From assembly GCF_029784165.1 (NCBI RefSeq), contig NC_073695.1, positions 105,766,255-105,830,254 of the forward strand: a stretch of 64,000 bases of DNA, read 5' to 3'. The stretch is from Wyeomyia smithii. Its lineage: Eukaryota > Arthropoda > Insecta > Diptera > Culicidae. Below, piece by piece: positions 33,739-45,054 of this stretch (position 1 is its first letter; the number at the start of each line of letters is the position of its first letter). The translations under genes and the position numbers were made by a program. The notes beneath the pieces are model-generated. The model was not told where the DNA came from, searched no databases, and was given only the letters and a program-made list of their open reading frames with translations.

Positions 33739-34378
33739 GGCGTCGTACACAAATTACGTAACGCTAAAAATCGTTATTTCAGACCCCCTCCCCTCATGTA
33801 ACAATAAGTAACGATCTATTTGACTCCCCCTCCTAAAATTATGGAACGCTGAACAACCTGAACCCCTTGCAATTTTTCTTTTTTTTTTCATTCTCGCTTA
33901 TTTTCCGTCGGTCTAGTTCCGCCACTGTTGTGGCCAATCACCGACGCCCAGGGAGGCGACTCCACACCCAGGACCCTAACTCACGACCCGTTCATTAACG
34001 GACCGGCGCCAACGGCTTCACTTCCTCATGCGCTGGAAGGCGTGATCCCAGAGATTTTTCGCCTCAGAAAATCTCCTGGTGTCGGCCAGGATTGAATCTA
34101 GACCAGTTGGGTTGGTTGTGAGTGGATCACGCCACCTCACAACCATCGACACCTATGTCGGCGGTGGGATTCGAACCCAGGCGTCGAGCGTGGTTGGCGG
34201 AGACGTTACCAACCACACTAGGCCCCCGCCTACTTGCAATTTTTCAATTTTGAGCAAACATTTTAGTTACGTAACTGTCTCAACTAACCCCTCCCCCCCT
34301 GCCCACTATGTAACAATAAGTAACGCTGACACAACTTCCCTCCCCCCTTCATGCGTTACGTAATTTGTCTACGACGCC
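33739..34378. mobile_element. TTA-flanked MITE (GGCGTCGTA ends) in copy C
   Basis: Left end GGCGTCGTACACAAATTACG pairs with the right end (GGCGTCGTAGACAAATTACG on the minus strand; 25 of 26 bases). TTA lies at 33736-33738 and 34379-34381. Subterminal ATGTAACAATAAGTAACG blocks occur in direct orientation on both sides, with C-rich patches. TTA duplication suggests PIF/Harbinger type. A SINE inserted in the middle accounts for 367 of its 640 bp. Confidence 0.87.
33879..34232 (-). mobile_element. tRNA-derived SINE, family 1, copy 2
   Basis: Exact 13-bp duplication CTTGCAATTTTTC at 33866-33878 and 34233-34245. On the minus strand the tRNA-like head contains an exact B-box GGTTCGAATCCC; the poly-A is the T run at its left edge. 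Very similar to 23212-23563 along the whole length, the differences being scattered single bases. Confidence 0.92.
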
Positions 34379-35249
34379 TTATGAGCGTCTTGAACATGGT
34401 GAACTTGGTACGGGGGCGAAGTTTGCCAGACCGGTGGAATCCGTAGTAAGCACGACTTCCAGCTGCAATACGTCTGCGGATTTCTTTGTTGCAGTTGTTA
34501 TCTGACTTTACCAATGATCCGAGGTACACAAATTCGTCAACTACCTCGTCGCCTATGCGACTCCTATCGTGCTCGGTTTCCTCTGCTAACAGATACTTGG
34601 TCTTCGACGTATTTACTTTCAAACTAACCTTTCCCGCTTCACGTTTTAGCTTGGTGTACTGCTCAACGACCGCCTGAAGCGTCCTTCCGACAAGGTCCAC
34701 GTCGTCAGCGTAATAGATGAACTGGCTGGATTTATTGAAGATCGTGCCCCGCATGTTGAAAGCCGCACGTTTCATAACGCCTTCAAGCGCAATGTTAAAC
34801 AGGAGGCGAAAAGACCGTCGCCTTATCGAAGTTCCATGCGTGTTTTAAACGGGCGCATCCGAAATTTTTACATAGCGCTGTACACCATTCATCGTGGCCC
34901 TAATCAGTCTTGTTAGTTTCGCAGGAAAGCCACGGTCGATAGTATCGAGCGGCCTTGAAATTTTGGATAGGTAGTGCGTAGGGACGTAGTATTCGCGACA
35001 CTTTTGGAAGATCTGCCGTAGCGTAAACATTTGGTCCGTTGTCGATCGCCTTTCCACAAAACCGGCTTGATAACTTCTTACAACTCTTCGTGCTAGCGGT
35101 GAGAGATGGCGAAAGATGATTTGGGGGAGCTCAAGTTGACTATGCGATCAGGTTGGTCATCTTTGCATTGTAAGGGAGTTACAACTCACACCCTTCGTTA
35201 CCGTATCGTTCGTATCAGACTGTATGGCGGTTTCGAACAATCTCCACGT

Positions 35250-36230
35250 TACATATAATGTGATTGAAACCATATGTGGAGAAGGGAAGTTCCTGCATTG
35301 CCATCAGGTATCATCTGCTTTTATATAGATGGTTCAAAAAAAGGATCCAACTCTGGCTCCGTAGTTTACGGGCCCGGAAACTATCCCAATACAGATATAC
35401 TATTTCCAATACAGATATACAGTAAGGTTTTTTCTTACACGGTTGTTTTTTACGCGGGTTATGGTACAAGATATAGACTCCATTTCAATCACGTTTTCCG
35501 TTTAAAGCCAAAGTTTTCAAAAAAAAATCACAATTTTTGATGTAAAAACTGAAATTTGAAAACTGTAGAACTTTGGTCTCTAGATCGACCACTATTGATC
35601 TAATGAGGTTCAAACATTTAAAACGGTTTTCTTCGTTACATTCGCAACTCAAAAAAGTCTTTTTTACGCGATCCCATACACATTTGAAACGCATCCTTCG
35701 TGTAAAAAAATACCTTACTGTACTCGTCTGCCCCAAAATATGTCCTAAACATAACTACAGACATACAAAATGAGCATCCTCTCGGATAGCCAAGCTGGAT
35801 TATTCCGCAAAGTGTGCATGCATATTAGTTTGGGAGTGCAGCGTAGCACTATGGGAGTTATCTCGGCAAAACTAAATTCTATTATACTGAATGCCTGGAC
35901 ATTGTATGGCAATGAAAACGCTGACTGATTTCTAGGTACCTTCAAATCCGCCGTCAAGCGCGAACTTAAAACATAGTAAACGCTAGAAATAACTAACCGA
36001 TGGAACAAATCACAGGGCTGTAGGCAAGTAAGAAAGTTTATTTCTTTGAACTCTGCTATAACGAAGTCTCGGTCTCAAGTATTGCGAACTACATCTCTAC
36101 ACGAGAGTTATTACCGGACACTGCTCTGCTCTTTACTACCCTAAGTACATCGGAGTACGGGTATCTCGTAATCTGTATACAGGAATCGGGGCCAGCCACA
36201 AAAGATAATCAACAGCTTCCACATCAACTG
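35250..36230 (+). pseudogene. LINE RNase H relic (same family as 16376)
   Basis: IICFYIDGSKKGSNSGSVVY gives the start of a RNase H domain (D of T/I-D-G-S). After a MITE at 35420 the sequence SILSDSQAGLFRK continues the domain (D of S-D-S-Q), followed by heavily decayed SLGVQRSTMGVIS and NKSQGCRQVRKFISLNSA, which match the order of the fragment at 16376. Stops and frameshifts throughout. Confidence 0.7.
35420..35720. mobile_element. TA-flanked MITE of the GCGTAAAAAA family
   Basis: Ends CAGTAAGGTTTTTTCTTACA and, on the minus strand, CAGTAAGGTATTTTTTTACA; TA at 35418-35419 and 35721-35722. It interrupts the RNase H relic. Interior has TTTTTTACGCGGGTTATGG and TTTTTTACGCGATCCC, as in the other members. 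Confidence 0.87.
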
Positions 36231-36236
36231 ACCTGG

Positions 36237-36715
36237 AGTTTACGAATTGAAAGAGTTCAAAAGAGATTTGTCCGAATTGCTTTAAGAAATTTGCCATGGT
36301 GTGACCCACAGCCTCCATGCGGTGATCGGTGCAAGCTTATCAACCTTGACACCCTAGCGCGACGACAGAAGATTCAGCAGGCAACAATTGTCGCTAAGCT
36401 TCTGAACAACGAAGTAGACTGTCCCAGATTTGATATTCGTGTCCAATCGCGTGCTCTAAAGACTCCTACTCTTCTCCAAACATGGTTTCATCGCACAGCG
36501 TCTGGATTTAATGAGCCCATGTCTTCGATGATACGTGCATTTATTTCTGTTAAAAATTTATTAGAATTTGGAGAGCGTGCCAGTTGTTTCTCTAGTAGAG
36601 TAGCAAGATCTGCTTGTTTTACATTATGACGTTAACGATAATGATAATGACAATACATTGAGACTTTATGTTAGATAAATAAACTAATAACTCATAACTA
36701 ATAACTAACAACAGT
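36237..36715 (+). pseudogene. Jockey/CR1-like LINE 3' end
   Basis: The reading RIERVQKRFVRIALRNLPWC, then LINLDTLARRQKIQQATIVA and KLLNNEVDCPRFDI, ending at a TAA (36627), aligns with the C-terminus of the LINE at 46027-46443 (RIERVQRRFVRIALRHLPWS). After about 55 bp of 3' UTR the copy ends in ACTAATAACTCATAACTAAT-type repeats instead of poly-A. Strongly 5'-truncated. Confidence 0.75.
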
Positions 36716-36725
36716 CGCTCTCTTA

Positions 36726-38202
36726 GAGCAAGCCCACCAGTGGCTAAATTGAAGTTTCTAAAGCTAGTTTGGCAACTCCCATCATAACGCGGCAACCACA
36801 CCGGGCGTTGCTATCTTGGTTTGGGAAATAACAATCCTCACCAGCGAGTTGTTAAATTTGGCAACGCGATAGCAACGAGCCGAACCGTTGCTATTTGATG
36901 AAATGTCAAGTAGTGTTTTTTTTGTGCTCGACAGTAAATGTTGGTAATATTATTACGAAAATAAGAGTGTTTCGAATGCGGACATAGTTGGTCGGCCCGG
37001 AAGATGAAGCGCTTTGCCTCGCTTGGTTAAACACGTCGTAGAACACAAGTGTCGGCGTGAACCAGTGAGCAACTCCACTTTAATTCTGATTGAGCTGAAA
37101 TTTTGCGCAGGGTGTTTTTCGGACATTTATTCGCAAAGACATGAATATGAAATTTTGTATAGTTTTTTTTTTTTTTTGAAAGTCGAGATGACCATTTTGG
37201 TTGGCACTCTAACCTACACGAAGAAAGGTCAAGTCCTTACAAGATTGGCCAACCCTGGGTAATATTTAAATAAACCTGGAAGATTTGAGCGAAACTGCAC
37301 GAAAGGATTACCGACTATTGCTACTGACACTTTTGAAGGCATGTTAGTCCTAACTTCCCTGTTGCATTAATTTTTCTCCTCTACCACTGTTTCAATTTTC
37401 AAGAACAACCTACGACGCAATCGAAAGCGGCGTCGGAAATGCAAATAAAAAACATTGTTAAAACGCTGGATGGCACCTTCCTCGGCATGGTGGTAAATAT
37501 TTAGCCATTTTTCAGGCTTAGAGCAGCCCCAAATCTTTTCATATTCACGTATAAAAATATTTGTTCCGCGAAATCATTTTCTTCGTCACTAGAATCAACT
37601 AAATACTGAAGAACAATTTTTGAGTTCTGGATTTTTTTTTTTTGGCTGAAAATTTGCAATTATCAATAGCAAACTATAGGTACCGAGACAGCACAAAATA
37701 CAACTATAATAACGGTTCGCCAGCTTTGAGTAGAATAGTCATTGGAGACAACGTTGCTGGACGTGCCATGGTCATACGGAATTATTTTAATTAAACATAT
37801 AAGGATAAAAAATCGACGCAGCACAAACGAAAAAAACTGCAACAGAGTTATGTTTCCGTCAATTTGAGAAAACGAAAACAAACTCAGAACAAAATCGTGT
37901 TGAATGGAAGGAACATTTTAAAGAGCAAAAGAAACACAAATCATTCTGGAAACGGTTGACGGACATTTAAGTTGGTTATTACTAGATCCGCAGAATTTCG
38001 GGGAAATACGACACAAACATTTTGCCAACGCCAGCTAGTGACGGTCTTCAAAAACTGGCAACTTCCGGTGTGAAAAAGAAATAGTGGAATTGGTAATCCG
38101 CAATAGCAACGACCGGTGCGAAAATCGGTTGCTATCCAAAATAGCAACGGCCAGCGTTGAGAGAATAGCAACTCAAATGGCAACCCACCGGTGCGCTTGC
38201 TC
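36726..38202. mobile_element. TTA-flanked element with GAGCAAGC ends
   Basis: Left end GAGCAAGCCCACCAGTGG, right end on the minus strand GAGCAAGCGCACCGGTGG. TTA at 36723-36725 and 38203-38205. Subterminal parts on both sides repeat TAGCAACG / CGTTGCTA. The ~1-kb middle has no recognisable transposase. Starts 10 bp after the LINE tail. PIF/Harbinger type is inferred from the 3-bp TTA. Confidence 0.82.
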
Positions 38203-38205
38203 TTA

Positions 38206-38698
38206 AGGCCCAAATACACACACGGCGTAATGACACCTACTCCATACAAATTAAAAGGCGTAATCGCGCCTTCCGTTGGGACGGCTTTCAACTAGAACAT
38301 TCTAGCTTTGCCTTCTAGTAAAGAAGGTAGTCGTTCGCCGCCTTTGGCTGCGTGCTTGACTACCTTCCGTGTAGACGCATCGTACCTTCCACGCGGTCTT
38401 GTGTCGCCTTCTTTTGGCGAAGGCGCTGGCAACGCCGTGATGTGTCATTTTCCGCCTGCTGGTGATTCAAGAAGTGTGTTGCTTTATTTTTTTCCTTCAA
38501 CAAAAGTAGACAAATATGAATTGGGTGGCTTGACGACAAGAAGGTTAGCACACGGCGGAGTTCTTGATGGCGTGGTTGTGCCATCCGTGTAGACGAGTGG
38601 AAGGTGGTAGATGCTAGAAGGCACATCAGAAGGTTTCAAGAAGGTACTGACAATTTTCGTCAGGAAGGCGTTGTCACGCCGTGCGTGTATTTGGGCCT
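38206..38698. mobile_element. TTA-flanked MITE with AGGCCCAAATACAC ends
   Basis: Left end AGGCCCAAATACACACACGG, right end on the minus strand AGGCCCAAATACACGCACGG; TTA at 38203-38205 and 38699-38701. The left TTA is the same one that ends the neighbouring element. Interior includes clustered GGCGT/ACGCC and GAAGG/CCTTC motifs. Open frames here are by chance. Confidence 0.87.
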
Positions 38699-38704
38699 TT
38701 AGTA

Positions 38705-41700
38705 GGTATGCAAAAAAAAAAAAATATGCCATTCTTATACAGAAATATTTCATCAGTGAAGTTCCTTGAGTTCTAGAAGACAGCTGTCAATCTAACAACG
38801 AATTTCACAGTTTGTTTCTCGAATCTGTTGTATTAAATTTTTCATTTCTGTACCCTTCTTCATGTTTTTAGCGCTTTTCCGTCTAATCTGTAATTAAAAT
38901 TTCCGGTTGCTGTAGTCATACTTTTGAAGATAACGTGGTTTTCAACTATTAAATTTTCTGGTTCTCTTATATTTTTGTTGTCTAGTCCTCCTATCCTCTT
39001 GCCGTCTCATCATTTTGTCTTCTTGTCTTCTTGTACCACAAAACTGGAATTCACTGTACTAAAATACACAGCAGCTGGTTTGATAAACCAAACCAGGATT
39101 CCTATAGGCTCTAGCAACCTCATTGTTTCTACCGTTCACTTTCAGTACTAAAGTTCTCAAAACTCATAGTCTGTAGTTAATTTCTTTGAGAATCGATCTG
39201 CAATGAAGAAAAGCATCGCACATGAAATGTCCGACCGATTCCAGCGAACGAGCATCCTCTCACCCAGGTTAGATAATTTACGACTAAACTTTGACTTTGT
39301 TATTTATTTCACCAACAGAGATTTATTCTCACCAATAAATATTTACTATTGGCCAAACGTGTGGTAATGGCAGAAACATATGCTATACTTCTTCAGTTCG
39401 CTTTGCGGTTCACCTTTCTACTGGCGGCCGTTTAGTTCACGTGTCATTTGGCTTCGGGCGGCGGAAATAACAGTTATTACCGCAAAAGTTTTCCGACTGC
39501 GCGAAAGAAAGAGGATCGATTTCAGTCAGGCCTGGGTTCAGGCGGCCCCCAAACCAACAGCGATAAGTTTTAACCTACGGTTATTGTCGGTATTTTCTGA
39601 TCTACGGCGGTACCGGAAACTCATCCAATCATGTTGACCGTAATTGGCCAAGAGACGATTTTTATAGGATGAGCAGAACACTGCAGCTCTACGCTTGTTT
39701 TTTCAAGGATTATAAATACGCAAAATAACTATATCTGTGTGAAAAGTTTATCGAAAAAATCCAATTTATTATCACTGTCTTGTTGCGGAACATCAAAAAC
39801 TCGTTAAGTCGTAAAAGCTTGCCCAAATAAACGTTGAACAGCGATAACGTTGCATAAAATGCATACTGCAGACTCCGAATGATGGAACAACCTAAATTGC
39901 GGTCCACTAAATATTAACTTTAAGTATATAGATAAACGTTCGTATATTTGCGGTAATTATTTCGAGTCTCTCGGACGAGAACTGTGCACTGTGCATCGAA
40001 ATTAATCTGAGTCATGAACTCTCCACGAAACTCAATTACCCGGGCCGCGGCTGGTGTCAATCAATCAAACTTAGGTACCGAAGCCCTGAACTTCTGTGAA
40101 AGGGCAAAGTGAGCGCAAACTCAATCAATACGAAATTTGATTGTAACCGTAAAACTAGACGCTCCGCCATGGATTGGAAATTTTGGCACAAGTCCATTAT
40201 TCGTTTCCACTCGTCCAGTGACCACAGTGGACGAGTGGTGGGTGACTACCGACGCATATTTATTTGATTGAAAATTATTACAGACCAGCGCCTGAACTGG
40301 GCTAGACCTTGAAATTGATACTTACAAGCAGAAATAATAATATTTTGGAACGATATCATTACCGACCAAAATCGGCTAAGTGGGCCATTATCAACGCGAG
40401 ACAGTTGAAGGCGAAAGTGGCACGATCTTCGACGTCAAGGGTCAACGAGAGCAGAAAATTCGGTTACATTGGTAAATGAAATGAAAATGGTAAACTTTCG
40501 GTTAACCTAGTTCAGTACCTACGTAGTAAGCGGTTGTTTTTTCGGCTTTTGCTTTCTAAATAAGCTAACAGTTTGACAGAGTGAAATCTGTTAACCCTAC
40601 CTATATTCATGGCAAATACAATTCTTTCGACATTGTTTCCATTACTACATAAAGTACACAGAAATCGTGAAAAACGATGAACAACACTTTGAGTAATTCC
40701 AGTGTAATAATATTTCCATTATGAATTATTTAACATAGTCAATACAATTTTTTCATTAACCTTATTTAGTATTATCGAATAATCACGCAAGTGAGTCATG
40801 CTGTTATGTTCCATGATTCATGCAGCTCTTCACAAAACTCAACAGTTTGCATAAACAATGTGCTCGCTCTGATAAAGCCAATTAGTAATACAGGTCGTAT
40901 ACCGCAACTATTTTGCTCAATTAATAAAGTTATGAAACTGATGCAAGATTAGCGTCAAATTCAAAACATCCACACGGTTAATGCACTACCTGCCCGTCTA
41001 GCGTATAATCTAATTGCTTGTGATCTGTCTAAAGGGCAACTTTCAGCAACACTTACGACGCCCGACAGCAGCGGTCCCTTCATTGGGAACTTTGTTGCAC
41101 GCAAGTATTCATACGCCCATCACTAGCGTCGCTAGCTGCTCCAAGACTTTGCGCTAGCTTTCTGGACGGAATATATTACCACCTTATGGGGTCTAGCATT
41201 TACTCAACTCATAAATGCACCGGATCGTAGCTATTGCAAATCTAACCAAAGATGCAAGCACGATCGTGCTCATGATCGTGCATTCTTCCCGTCACTGTCG
41301 CTGATGATCGCGAAAAATGGTTTCGAATTTAGGTCACACGCAGATTGACATTGTGGCGTGCGTTCGGCTTCGTTAGAAGAATAAACGGTAGCGTTCAAAA
41401 TCATTGGAATTCACCTAAAGGTGTGTAGAGTTTCTATTTCATGGACAAATCATAAGTTTGAACATTTTGTGGCATTTTCGCCGTCCCTTCATTCCTTTAA
41501 TTTTTTTAACAGCTGAATAAAAATAAGTATAAGCAATTGAACTTTTTTGATTTTCTTCTAAATTCCAAAACTTTTCAATGTTATGATGAAATAAGAAACA
41601 AAACTGGAAACTATACGAAGCACATACTATTCTCCGTTTCCGCCGAGAAACCGAGAAAGTGATAATTCTTCTGCAAATTGGTTCGTCATCATTGCTTTGG

Positions 41701-43058
41701 AAGCAAATCGAATCGTTTTCTATTGGCATTTCTCACCATGAATTGCTCCATCAGTTGCATCTGGAACTGGGTGAGTGCGAAGGTATTATTTCTTACACAT
41801 TTTCTTTACACTTGTGCTGCGGCTTGTTGACGCCTTCCCGGTGCTATAAAGTGCAGTATCATTCAACCAACCTGTAGCGACCCTTTTCCAACTTGATCTA
41901 GCCTCTGCCAAGAATGTTTCCTAATGCGGAGCATTTAAAGCATAATTTTACAACTGTATTGATAGTGCGGAATAAATAAAAAAAAATCTAGTACAGGGAA
42001 GCAAGAGAGTATTATTTTTGTGAAGCTAAAGATTGTGCAGCTAGAAGTTGCCTCGAAAGACGAGTTGCAAATCGTGCAACGTCTTAATCAACATGACCTA
42101 GATAAAAAGTTGGAAAAAGAAGATCGATTGATTTGTGATTGACTTATTGCTGACGTACAGGTCCGCTGTACTGGCCACACAATGAATGGGCGAATAGATC
42201 CTAAATCTTTGACCGCAGTCTCAAATTTATTGTTGTTTTTACCATGACCCAATTTGGTCTGCCTGTAAGAAGAAACAACCAAAGAACGCACAAAATTAGG
42301 TTCGCAGCCCTGGGAAGTCCCAGGGTTATCAGTACGACACAAAAATGTCAACCACAAGTCACTTCACAATTATTGAATGGTAGGTACGAGCGAAAATTTC
42401 TCTTCTGCGCCTAGGAACCAGTTGCAGCTGCATGACTGAAGCATCGGCTTCTATTGCTGATATGCGGCTGATAGGTGTGAAAAAGCGTGCATACGCCCAC
42501 TGCACCAGTATCCTGTGGGTCATCATCGTCAGCAGCCAGTCAGAAAGCATTAATCGCGCTTATTTAATCAGCGTGTCGGTGAATAATCCACTTAATGCAA
42601 TGGTATTTATTCATGCCATCGATGTCGCCGTTGAGGAGGCTGAGTAGGACGGTACCGACTGCAAGTAAGTTATCAATCGCAGCTGTTCGAGGCAGTATTA
42701 GAAATCACCGCACCGTTTAGCTTTTGTCACCAATGCAATGGCACTATTCTAGGTCAATAGGTTTCGTGGATCTTTGATGTTGAGAAGAATTTATTGAAAG
42801 TGTGTGAACTAGCTTGTTGAAAAAAGAGCACGTCTGAAAACGGTACATGAAGAAGCAGTTGTTAAGTGTGTCGAAGGATCAATAGAGTTGTTTTTATTCA
42901 TGCTCAATTGTATAGTGAGCATTTTCATAAATCCTATTTGAAACTAGGTATAAGTTTAAGGAAAAATAGGTTAATTACGATTGCACGCACCAAATGACAC
43001 AGGACATGTTCTGGTTGCTCTGGGTATGAAATGAGGAAAGGAGTATTCAAAGACCCTA
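38705..43058. other. Longest stretch without recognisable features
   Basis: About 4.3 kb in which I see no transposon protein, paired ends, tandem array or SINE. Short frames (39380-39637, 41439-41729, 42088-42647 on both strands) look random. A small palindrome GCACGATCGTGC is at 41257-41268. The relative lack of repeats makes it the best place for unrecognised host regulatory DNA or an exon. Confidence 0.45.
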
Positions 43059-43063
43059 TTTAA

Positions 43064-43203
43064 CCCTCTAGTGCCCAAATTAATTTCTAAACGGACTTCG
43101 ATAAAGTCACTATAAACCATTATAAACACTTTTTAAGTATTTATTGAAGCTTTTCGGAACTTCGACTGAAGGTCGCCAAATGGCGGCATTGGGCACTAGA
43201 GGG
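43064..43203. mobile_element. 140-bp TTAA-flanked MITE (piggyBac-like)
   Basis: The ends CCCTCTAGTGCCCAA and TTGGGCACTAGAGGG are exact inverse complements (15 bp) and TTAA lies at 43060-43063 and 43204-43207. TTAA with CCC ends is characteristic of piggyBac insertions. Too small to encode anything. Confidence 0.9.
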
Positions 43204-43225
43204 TTAAAAACAACGCTGTAAGCAG

Positions 43226-43980
43226 TAGAGATGAAAGGGTACGGGTATTTTTACCCGAAACCCGTACCCGACCCGTACCCGACGGGTTCGGGTCGGGTTT
43301 CGGGTAACGCCAAAAAATATTTTACGGGTTCGAGTCGGGTACGGGTAATTAAAAAACCAAGGCTTCGGGTTCGGGTCGGGTACGGGTTTGAAAAATTCTC
43401 AATTGGTCGGGTACGGGTCGGGTACGGGTAATTCAATTATCGATGACACCGAATCTATACTCAAAATAACAGGTTTTTGGCAAATGCAGTGAATTATAAA
43501 ATTTTTCTTAAGTTATAAACTATATTAATTTTGACCTTTCAAAATTCGTTTGACCTTTTAATGTGTTTATAAAACTCGTCGTTTATTTTAAACTTTACCA
43601 GACATGCACTTTTTATAGTGGACCGATTCCTTATAGTGGTCCACCCGCCTGAAACTCTGGGTTCATTATCATTCGTTCACACGCACACTCGGTTCTAGCC
43701 TAACTCCGGCCATCATCTCGAGAGACCACATATGACAATCAGTGCATAAAATGTGCGAGGTACCCAGGCATTTTGAAATAAAAAATTTAGAAAAAAAATC
43801 CAGGTCGGGTACGGGTCGGGTACGGGTAGTTGGAATAGATATTTTTCGGGTTCGGGTCGGGTACGGGTATTTTAAACAAACCAGACTTCGGGTTCGGGTC
43901 GGGTACGGGTTTGAAAATTTTCGTTGAGTCGGGTACGGGTCGGGTACGGGTAACAAATTTCCCATACCCGACCATCTCTA
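43226..43980. mobile_element. hAT-type MITE with TCGGGTACGGG arrays
   Basis: An exact 8-bp duplication GTAAGCAG flanks it (43218-43225 and 43981-43988). The ends are TAGAGATG and CATCTCTA. Just inside each end is a cluster of TCGGGTACGGGT and related units (43233-43435 and 43802-43968), with the copies mostly in one direct orientation apart from the outermost. The centre (43440-43800) is AT-rich. The cluster units could be transposase binding sites, as known for subterminal repeats of hAT elements (inference). Confidence 0.88.
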
Positions 43981-44009
43981 GTAAGCAGGACTCATGAATA
44001 TTTGGTTGA

Positions 44010-44329
44010 AAGTAAAGTTCTTTTTAAAACGATTCTACGTACCGTGCAAAAAAAAGGGGAAAAAACCGCGTTATTTGGAAAAACGTCGTAAAAAATCGTG
44101 TAAAAAACCGTGTAAAAATGAAACTGTGTAGAAAACAGCCTACTATAGTCTGTTACCGTTACTGTTGCTTACTGTAACAATTTTACGCGAAGACGAAAAA
44201 TCGTGCAAAAAAAAAAACGTGTAAAAAACCGCGTTATTTGAGAAAACGACGTAAAAAAACGCGTTTTTTGGAAAATCGTCGTAAAAAAGAACCGCGTAAA
44301 ATGAAACCGTGTAAAAAAAAACTTTACTG
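44010..44329. mobile_element. MITE of the GCGTAAAAAA family
   Basis: Right end AAAAACTTTACTG followed by TA; the left end AAGTAAAGTTCTTTTTAAAA matches its inverse complement with a few changes, but the left TA is mutated to GA. Inside are at least five copies of GTAAAAAACCGCGT-like units. About 22 bp from the neighbouring hAT MITE. Confidence 0.78.
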
Positions 44330-44334
44330 TAAAC

Positions 44335-45050
44335 AAAATGCGCTCCCAGTGGTCAAATCTGGAATATTTTGACAACAGTTTGTTTCAAAATGTTTTCTAT
44401 TTCGACATACTCAGGTTCAAAACTCTCGTTAGGCTTGACTAGATGTACCGTGTGAAGTGTTCCTGAACATTGTCTGTGAACGACAAACTATTGGCAGAAT
44501 CATAGCACGCACCACAGTGAGCTTAGGATACGGAAGCTGCACATATTGGTGTTTTGAGCGATTAGGGTAAACCAAATGCTGTAAGAATATGATATCGTAA
44601 ATAAATTCAATACCAGTCAAAGCACCGTCGGAAGTGTAGGTCTGCGAGAAGGATCGATCTGTTTGCGTCAGCAAGTTCACAAATATTAACTGAAGCAGAA
44701 TCCAGTGGCTAAAAGACCTGGAAGTTGTATAATGAGATTCTCACGAAGTATGAAGGATGCATCGTCATGGAATTCGTTCTTGCCTATAGATTTCCCAGAA
44801 AGCTAAGAATCTGGCACAATATTTGAAGCTACGGACGAGAAATCCAGGCTTTCATGACGAACAAGACTATGGATGCCAAAATGTATCAGCAGGCGTGGCT
44901 TTTGTACAAGGTGGTGGGGAAATCTGCTAACCGAACCGAACCTACTGAAACTCTTATCTTCTTATCTTCTTATCTTCTACTGAAACTCTTATCTTCCTGC
45001 GGTGATTGGTACGCACTTCTGACATTCCTCTTTGTTGTAGACTAGTGCTC
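44335..45050. other. Intergenic, no recognisable gene
   Basis: Includes a small (CTTATCTT) tandem at 44951-44996. A plus frame at 44854-45045 and a minus frame at 44429-44680 are not recognised. Confidence 0.45.
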
Positions 45051-45054
45051 AATA

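Larger units (their letters stand above)
33343..35130 (-). pseudogene. RTE-like LINE fragment (copy C), carries a MITE and SINE
   Basis: From the right: STTDQMFTLRQIFQKCREYY and PAKLTRLIRATMNGV (RT), then FIYYADDVDLVGRTLQAVVE with the YADD catalytic box, LKVNTSKTKYLLAEE, and FVYLGSLVKSDNNCNKEIRR. After the MITE at 33739-34378 the frame picks up with IYGHKTWTMLEEDSQTLAL and TIFGGVCEDG. The left end has GAAAGTAAGTAAGTAG-type tail repeats. This is the best preserved RT of the three copies but has frameshifts between the blocks. Confidence 0.78.

Noticed and set aside
42088..42647. Overlapping frames on both strands as a possible host exon
   Set aside because: No family resemblance, no convincing splice context; left as unknown intergenic DNA.
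43231..43975. Arg/Gly/Tyr or Pro/Tyr/Thr-rich open frames on both strands
   Set aside because: Translations of the TCGGGTACGGGT arrays in a hAT MITE.
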